A stretch of DNA of 63,559 nucleotides from positions 1 through 63,559 of the forward strand of contig JANQRL010000020.1 in assembly GCA_028284605.1 (NCBI GenBank). Direction: 5' to 3'. This document shows positions 59,815-63,559 of this stretch, piece after piece; the stretch's first letter is position 1; each line of letters starts with the position of its first letter. Under the pieces are notes generated by a model that was not told the origin of the DNA, did no database searches, and was given only the letters and a program-made list of their open reading frames with translations. The position numbers and the translations under genes were made by a program. The stretch comes from Paracoccaceae bacterium (GTDB taxonomy: Bacteria > Pseudomonadota > Alphaproteobacteria > Rhodobacterales > Rhodobacteraceae).

Positions 59815-61370
59815 TCAAGTTCTTTTCCAACGGCAAGGGCACGGGTGCCGGGCCGGTCGATTACCTGGTCGCACGCGAAGTGCTGGCCTATGACAGCAAC
59901 CGCGACCTGATCCGTGATGCCGATGGTGTGTCCTTGACTGTGACGCGCGAACCATTGCCCGAGGTGCTGCGCGGTGACCCTGAGCGCACCAAGGCTTTGA
60001 TCGACGCCAGCCGCAACAAGTGGACCTACCGCGCAGGCGTGATCAGTTTTGCTCGTGAGGACGCACCGAGCGAGGCGCAGCAGGCCGAGGTCATGGATGC
60101 CTTTGAGCGTCTGGCCTTCGCGGGCTTGGACCCTGAGCAATATGACATGCTCTGGGTCCGGCACAGCCACGAAGACCGCATAGAACTGCATTTCTGCACC
60201 CCTCGCCTCGAACTGGCGACGGGCAATAGTTTCAATATCGCGCCGCCTGGTTATCAGACCGTCTACGATTCATTGCGTGACCTGATGAACCAGCGCCATG
60301 GCTGGGCCGATCCGATGGAATTGGAACGTGCTCAAGAAGTCCGCAACACCATCGAGGCCCCGACCCGCGCCCATGGGCGCGACGAGCTGCACGCGTGGCT
60401 CCTTGACCAGGTCAGCATCGGCCTGATCACCGACCGTGCCAGCATGCTCGATGCCCTTGCCGATGCGGGCTTCGACCTGCCCCGCGTCGGAAAGGCCTAC
60501 CTGACCGCCCAGGACCCCGAGACCGGCGAACGCTGGCGCCTGAAAGGAGAGATTTTCCATGAAGACTGGCAAGCCGACCCGGCTGAGCGAGAAACTGAAC
60601 GCGGAGCTGGACAAGATACGCCAGGACTACGCCGCCTCGATGGCATCCCAGCTGGAGAGCTTCAGGACCGATTTGATGGGCATTGCGAGCGACGCGCGGC
60701 GTACCATCGAGAGCGATACGCGCCGCTTCCTGAACGAGAACAGGAGCTTGTTCGAGACGCGGATCGAGCAGATCAGGCGCTGGCTGACGATCTCGCCCTG
60801 GCTGATCTCGGGGCTGATCGTGACGGGGATCGCCTCGATGATGGCCGCGAGCTGGCTCTGGACGTCGCTGCTGACGCGCTCGGAGATGGCGGAACTGGGC
60901 CTGACGCGGATCGACCAGGGGGAAGAGACCTGGTTGACGCTGGACCCCGACCGGACCGAGTTGAAGACCTGCACACTGGCCGGGACGCCGGTCATCTGCA
61001 TCAAGATCGAGGAGAGATGAATGACGACGCCCCTGACAGCCTTGGAGCGCGACTTGCTCGCCTGCGTCGAGCGGTTGGTGACGGCCTGCGAAACCTCAGC
61101 CGCGGAATTGAACGGCTTGGAAGCGCGATCGACGAAGAGGCTGCAAACCCAGTTGGATGGTATCGCGGCCTGCGCGACGTTGCTCATACGCTCGCAGATC
61201 GCGTCAATGCAGGCGTTGCGTGGCTTGCTGTGCGAAGAGGACACCTACAACGCGCTGGACGCGAAGTTGAACGAGAGCTTGAGCTTAGCGAAGGCCGCCG
61301 AAGAGAGGCTGAGACAGAGCTGAACGAATCGCAGATCGAGCGGGGCCATACCCATGGTCTGGGACATTAA
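59808..61370 (+). CDS. Relaxase/mobilisation nuclease (MbeA-like)
   Basis: The relaxase nicks oriT and leads the strand in conjugal transfer. The 520-residue product has a candidate catalytic Tyr19 in GAGPVDYLVARE and a metal motif H119-x6-E126-x-H128 in WVRHSHEDRIELHFCTPR. This resembles the HEN motif of ColE1 MbeA with His in place of Asn. Residues 251-505 are coded by DNA that also encodes two other proteins in the +1 frame, and here the relaxase is Asp/Arg/Gly-rich and low in complexity (about 300-400). Length is close to MbeA. The GAGG site lies 8 nt upstream. Confidence 0.88.
   Translation: MLIKFFSNGKGTGAGPVDYLVAREVLAYDSNRDLIRDADGVSLTVTREPLPEVLRGDPERTKALIDASRNKWTYRAGVISFAREDAPSEAQQAEVMDAFERLAFAGLDPEQYDMLWVRHSHEDRIELHFCTPRLELATGNSFNIAPPGYQTVYDSLRDLMNQRHGWADPMELERAQEVRNTIEAPTRAHGRDELHAWLLDQVSIGLITDRASMLDALADAGFDLPRVGKAYLTAQDPETGERWRLKGEIFHEDWQADPAERETERGAGQDTPGLRRLDGIPAGELQDRFDGHCERRAAYHRERYAPLPEREQELVRDADRADQALADDLALADLGADRDGDRLDDGRELALDVAADALGDGGTGPDADRPGGRDLVDAGPRPDRVEDLHTGRDAGHLHQDRGEMNDDAPDSLGARLARLRRAVGDGLRNLSRGIERLGSAIDEEAANPVGWYRGLRDVAHTLADRVNAGVAWLAVRRGHLQRAGREVERELELSEGRRREAETELNESQIERGHTHGLGH
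60559..61020 (+). CDS. MbeB-like membrane mobilisation protein nested in the relaxase gene
   Basis: This 153-residue protein is read in the +1 frame wholly inside the relaxase gene. A strong ribosome binding site, AAAGGAGAG, precedes its ATG, and the product looks real: an amphipathic N-terminal coiled coil (about 8-72; LSEKLNAELDKIRQDYAASM) and one membrane segment (about 80-101; PWLISGLIVTGIASMMAASW), then a small beta-rich tail. ColE1 carries mbeB in the same nested position. Its role would be to tie the relaxosome to the membrane. Similarity to MbeB is by plan, not by clear residue identity. Confidence 0.75.
   Translation: MKTGKPTRLSEKLNAELDKIRQDYAASMASQLESFRTDLMGIASDARRTIESDTRRFLNENRSLFETRIEQIRRWLTISPWLISGLIVTGIASMMAASWLWTSLLTRSEMAELGLTRIDQGEETWLTLDPDRTELKTCTLAGTPVICIKIEER
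61021..61323 (+). CDS. MbeD-like small helical protein nested in the relaxase gene
   Basis: The 100-residue product is helical and coiled-coil-like (ALERDLLACVERLVTACETS, LLIRSQIASMQALRGLLCEE). Its ATG directly follows the stop of the MbeB-like gene, with GAGGAGAG upstream. It lies in the same +1 frame inside the relaxase gene, as mbeD does in ColE1, where MbeD acts in entry exclusion and mobilisation. Function here is inferred from position. Confidence 0.7.
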   Translation: MTTPLTALERDLLACVERLVTACETSAAELNGLEARSTKRLQTQLDGIAACATLLIRSQIASMQALRGLLCEEDTYNALDAKLNESLSLAKAAEERLRQS

Positions 61371-61386
61371 CGAGGAAGGAAATCCG

Positions 61387-61704
61387 ATGAGTTTTGCACA
61401 CGACCACTTCACCATGAGCTATCACCAGGCCCGCGACTACGGCATCGACTATCGCAGTTTTGCAAGGGTGGATTGTCTGCCAGAAGGGGTCCCGCTCGTT
61501 GCCATCGCGGGCGTCTGGGGAGACTACCAGAACATCCGTTGCCTTTTTGTGGACGCCGAAGGGAACGGCTATATGCGGAATGTTCGCAAGCGGCGCGATG
61601 GGTATGTGATCCGGGAGCTGGGCGTGGATGCGAAGGAACTTAAGGTCGGGGAGAACGTGCTAATACCGGGAAGCGTCGTTGAGAATGTGATCGGCAAAGC
61701 TTGA
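61387..61704 (+). CDS. Small protein of unknown function in the mob operon
   Basis: The 105-residue product has no recognised domain. It is mixed alpha/beta, with a beta-rich core VPLVAIAGVWGDYQNIRCLF and VDAEGNGYMRNVRKRRDGYV. GAGGAAGGAA precedes the ATG at 61387, and the gene begins 17 nt after the relaxase stop, so it is probably cotranscribed with the mob genes. It has no signal peptide. Confidence 0.7.
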   Translation: MSFAHDHFTMSYHQARDYGIDYRSFARVDCLPEGVPLVAIAGVWGDYQNIRCLFVDAEGNGYMRNVRKRRDGYVIRELGVDAKELKVGENVLIPGSVVENVIGKA

Positions 61705-61834
61705 TTGGCGGGAGTGCCAAATTATGGTGTGGCAAAAAGTGCTACTTTGCAATGCTATGGTATTGCATAAGTCGTAGTTATGCCATATTTAGCTATTACA
61801 AATAAGGCATAGATGCAAAACTGCAGGTTGGCAA
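61705..61834. promoter_or_regulatory. AT-rich promoter/operator region of the HTH-Fic pair
   Basis: This 130-nt stretch is the most AT-rich of the window. It has two inverted repeats: TGCAAT (61748) with ATTGCA (ending 61767), and TATGCC (61779) with GGCATA (ending 61811). An operator for autoregulation by the HTH protein is plausible. Confidence 0.5.
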
Positions 61835-62296
61835 ATGTCCGTCTCACGTGCAAAACAGCGGCAGGCTGAAAGCAAGATCAATCAAGCGGTCCAGATGGCC
61901 CAAGCCTTCGCGAAGCCACTGGGTGGCTGGATTGCGACCTTCCAGGAAGCCATCGGCATGAGTGCGCCCGCGCTAGCCGAACGGCTGGGAGTTTCCCGAA
62001 ACAGCGTCTACAGCTCGATCCAGAATGAACGGGCCGGGACAATCTCCCTGAACCAACTCGACAAGATGGCCGAGGCCATGGGGGGCAAGCTCGTTTACGC
62101 GATTATCCCGCGTGAGGGCCCGGTCGAAGAGATCGTCATGGCGCAGGCCCGCAAGAAGGCGAAACGTATTATCCAGCGCACCCGCGCGCACATGGCTTTG
62201 GAAGAGCAGATCGAAGGCCTGCGCAGCCAGGAAGAGATGATCGAGGAACTGGCGCGCGAGATCGTGCGTGAAATGCCGAGGAATTTCTGGAAGTGA
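61835..62296 (+). CDS. Mobile mystery protein A (HTH protein, antitoxin-like)
   Basis: The 153-residue product has a helical N-terminus and an XRE-type HTH (about 45-90: MSAPALAERLGVSRNSVYSS, then TISLNQLDKMAEAMGGKLVY), as in the mobile mystery protein A family. That family is found paired with a Fic protein on mobile elements. It overlaps the Fic gene by 4 nt (GTGA). Repression of its own promoter and control of the Fic partner are inferred. Confidence 0.85.
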   Translation: MSVSRAKQRQAESKINQAVQMAQAFAKPLGGWIATFQEAIGMSAPALAERLGVSRNSVYSSIQNERAGTISLNQLDKMAEAMGGKLVYAIIPREGPVEEIVMAQARKKAKRIIQRTRAHMALEEQIEGLRSQEEMIEELAREIVREMPRNFWK

Positions 62297-62898
62297 CCCT
62301 GGAGCTGCACGAACCGACCGGAGCGACGCCACTGACGCCCGACGAGCTGCTTGGCCTCAAGGCCAAGCACATCACCACACGTGGCGAGCTGAACGAGCTG
62401 GAGGGCGAGAACATCATCGAGGGGCTGACCTGGCTGGACCGGCAGCCCAAGTCTTTCGACATCCTGACCGACGACGCCGCGCGTGAGGTTCACAACCGCT
62501 TGTTCGGCCAGGTCTGGGATTGGGCAGGCGTCTATCGCCTGACCGAGAAGAATATCGGTGTTCAGGTCTGGCATATCTCAACCGAGATGCGCACTTGCCT
62601 AGACGATGCCCGCTTCTGGCGCGAGAACGGCACCTATGAGCCGCTGGAAGCCACCGCACGCTTCCACCACAAGCTGGTCTGGGTTCACCCCTTTGCCAAC
62701 GGCAACGGACGCTGGGCGCGGATCATGGAGGATGCGTACTTGGCCACGATTTATCCGGATATCTACCTCGACTGGTCAGGTGGCGGGACACTGACTGCCG
62801 ACAGCGACCATCGGGCGCGTTACATCGCGGCGCTGCGGGCGGCAGATGGACATGAGTTTGGGCCTTTGATTGGGTTCGTCGCAGCCATCGCAGAATGA
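62293..62898 (+). CDS. Mobile mystery protein B (Fic-domain protein)
   Basis: The 201-residue product is a Fic/Doc-family protein with HPFANGNGRWAR at 132-143 and the family segment TRGELNELEGENI near residue 29. Fic enzymes usually transfer AMP to a target protein. The acidic residue that binds metal in HxFx(D/E)GNGR is Asn136 here, so activity may differ. It starts with GTG at 62293, coupled to its partner. No S/T-x-x-x-E-G/N inhibitory helix was seen in it. Toxin action is inferred. Confidence 0.88.
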   Translation: MTLELHEPTGATPLTPDELLGLKAKHITTRGELNELEGENIIEGLTWLDRQPKSFDILTDDAAREVHNRLFGQVWDWAGVYRLTEKNIGVQVWHISTEMRTCLDDARFWRENGTYEPLEATARFHHKLVWVHPFANGNGRWARIMEDAYLATIYPDIYLDWSGGGTLTADSDHRARYIAALRAADGHEFGPLIGFVAAIAE

Positions 62899-62994
62899 AG
62901 GGGAAACGCGCGCATTGGGCGCTCCAATACTCTGGTGCTTTTCGAGCTAGTCAGGTAAATATGCAACGAACAGTTGTGCAGTGGGAAGATTAAA

Positions 62995-63465
62995 TTGACG
63001 ACTTTCAAGATTGACCTGAAAACAAAGATCATTTCGTCGGACACAAACGTCTATCTGGCCCGAGCAGGGAAACAAGGCCACCTGTTCGCGCAAGTGCTGG
63101 CCGAAAAGGCAATCGGTCCTGATCTTCCCGATCTTGATCTCGACCTGTCCAAGGGATTCGATGAGGAAAAGAACCTTATCGCGAAGATCAACCGCGCTCG
63201 CAGATTGAGCCGCTGGATACAGTCGCCGGTCGCAAGCCGGGGCGACAAGCCACCAAAGAGCCTCGGCGACTATGACAACGAAAAGAAACGTTCGGGTCAC
63301 GCGCAGATCGAAGGCATCGTTCGCACCTATTTCAAGGATATGAAAGCGGGGGACGTCCTCGTAATTCCCGATCCACAGCTTTTTGGACAAGCGATTTTGG
63401 CTGAAGTGCTGCCGCTTGAAAAAGTGGCAAAGGCAGTTCCCGGCGCAAAACGCTACGATGGCTAG
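62995..63465 (+). CDS. Unknown protein, apparently truncated by an IS5-like insertion
   Basis: I do not recognise this 156-residue product (TTG start at 62995 with GGGAAG upstream; a GTG at 62974 is the other option). It is charged, with RARRLSRWIQSPVASRG and GHAQIEGIVRTYFKDMKAGD, then VLVIPDPQLFGQAILAEVL, a pattern like the start of larger nuclease or defence proteins. The stop TAG uses the first base of the following IS (G63465), so the original protein probably went on. Confidence 0.55.
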   Translation: MTTFKIDLKTKIISSDTNVYLARAGKQGHLFAQVLAEKAIGPDLPDLDLDLSKGFDEEKNLIAKINRARRLSRWIQSPVASRGDKPPKSLGDYDNEKKRSGHAQIEGIVRTYFKDMKAGDVLVIPDPQLFGQAILAEVLPLEKVAKAVPGAKRYDG

Positions 63466-63559
63466 GGTCAGGACCCATAAACCTGCTTGAGGCTATCCCT
63501 GCTGCGTGATTCAAGCTCCCAAACACAGAGGGGGCATGATGAGCGGGCATTTCTGGCTG
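63465..63559 (+). mobile_element. Left end of an IS5-like insertion sequence, cut by window edge
   Basis: The end begins GGGTCAGGACCCATAAAC after a CTA target, followed 74 nt later by an ATG reading MSGHFWL, the opening of IS5-family transposases common in Rhodobacteraceae. The rest lies outside the window, so the family call is provisional. Confidence 0.6.
63539..63559 (+). CDS. Start of IS5-like transposase, partial
   Basis: Only seven codons (MSGHFWL) are in the window, behind an AGAGGGGGCATG stretch. They match the usual start of IS5-type transposases. An ATG one codon upstream is also possible. Confidence 0.5.

Larger units (their letters stand above)
58335..63559 (+). mobile_element. 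Putative integrated mobilisable element adjoining tRNA-Arg (right end outside window)
   Basis: From the tRNA 3' end onward the genes are all of mobile type: a winged-helix replication-like protein, MobC, relaxase with nested mob genes, a Fic/HTH pair, and an IS at the far end. GC is visibly lower than in the flagellar region, with AT-rich gaps at 58335-58489 and 61705-61834. I see no integrase and no second copy of the tRNA 3' sequence inside the window, so the far border must lie beyond 63559 or be lost. Confidence 0.6.

Noticed and set aside
58335-63559. A second copy of the tRNA-Arg 3' end as attachment site
   Set aside because: No clear repeat of the T-arm and acceptor sequence was found in the rest of the window.
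1-63559. CRISPR arrays and rRNA genes
   Set aside because: No regularly spaced repeats and no rRNA-like sequence were seen on either strand.

Overview
The window is high-GC alphaproteobacterial chromosome, most likely from Rhodobacteraceae (Rhodobacterales). The signs are a Mic60/HemY pair behind hemD, a CtrA-type flagellar cluster with flaF, flbT and a DUF1217 gene, the ubiB/ubiE/mutM neighbourhood, and a Hint-domain protein of the roseobacter type. All product names rest on reading translations and motifs by eye; no database search was run.

Layout. (1) 1-4713: tsaD (cut by the left edge) diverges from hemD-mic60-hemY. (2) 4717-9167: tRNA-Thr(CGT), a citrate-synthase-like lyase gene, then a tightly coupled four-gene operon (unknown protein, TPR/glycosyltransferase, small DUF6165-like protein, FkbM methyltransferase) that abuts the motility genes and may modify flagellin. 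(3) 9255-46818: a nearly complete flagellar cluster in several transcription units: motB; flgE-flgK-flgL-flgI; fliP/fliN/fliH/fliF (minus) diverging from fliL-(DUF6468-like)-motE-motA-large periplasmic protein; a lytic transglycosylase; flhA-fliR-flhB-(FliJ-like); the minus operon flgB-flgC-fliE-fliQ-flgF-flgG-flgA-flgH-fliL(second copy) diverging from fliI; fliC-flaF-flbT-DUF1217; flgJ-flgN-like diverging from fliK-flgD. Full-size fliG and fliM are not seen. CtrA-like boxes (two TTAA-like half sites 7 nt apart) lie upstream of flgE and in three divergent promoter regions. A TAXI-type TRAP transporter (16000-19315) and an 875-bp degenerate stretch interrupt the cluster. An IS481-family element sits exactly on the CTAG where fliI and the convergent DUF1217 gene share their stop codons.

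(4) 46829-57041: ubiB and ubiE, mutM, an enoyl-CoA hydratase, and a LysR regulator divergent from dabB-dabA (DAB-type inorganic carbon uptake), followed by a convergent LacI-family repressor. (5) 57042-58184: a Hint-domain protein.

(6) 58258-63559: tRNA-Arg(CCT) is followed by a lower-GC mobile segment: a winged-helix replication-type protein, MobC, a relaxase whose 3' half carries two other mob-like genes nested in another frame (the ColE1 mbeC/A/B/D plan), a small unknown gene, a mobile mystery protein A/B pair (HTH plus Fic), and an unknown gene whose reading frame is closed by the end of an IS5-like element that runs off the right edge. No integrase and no distal att repeat are visible in the window.
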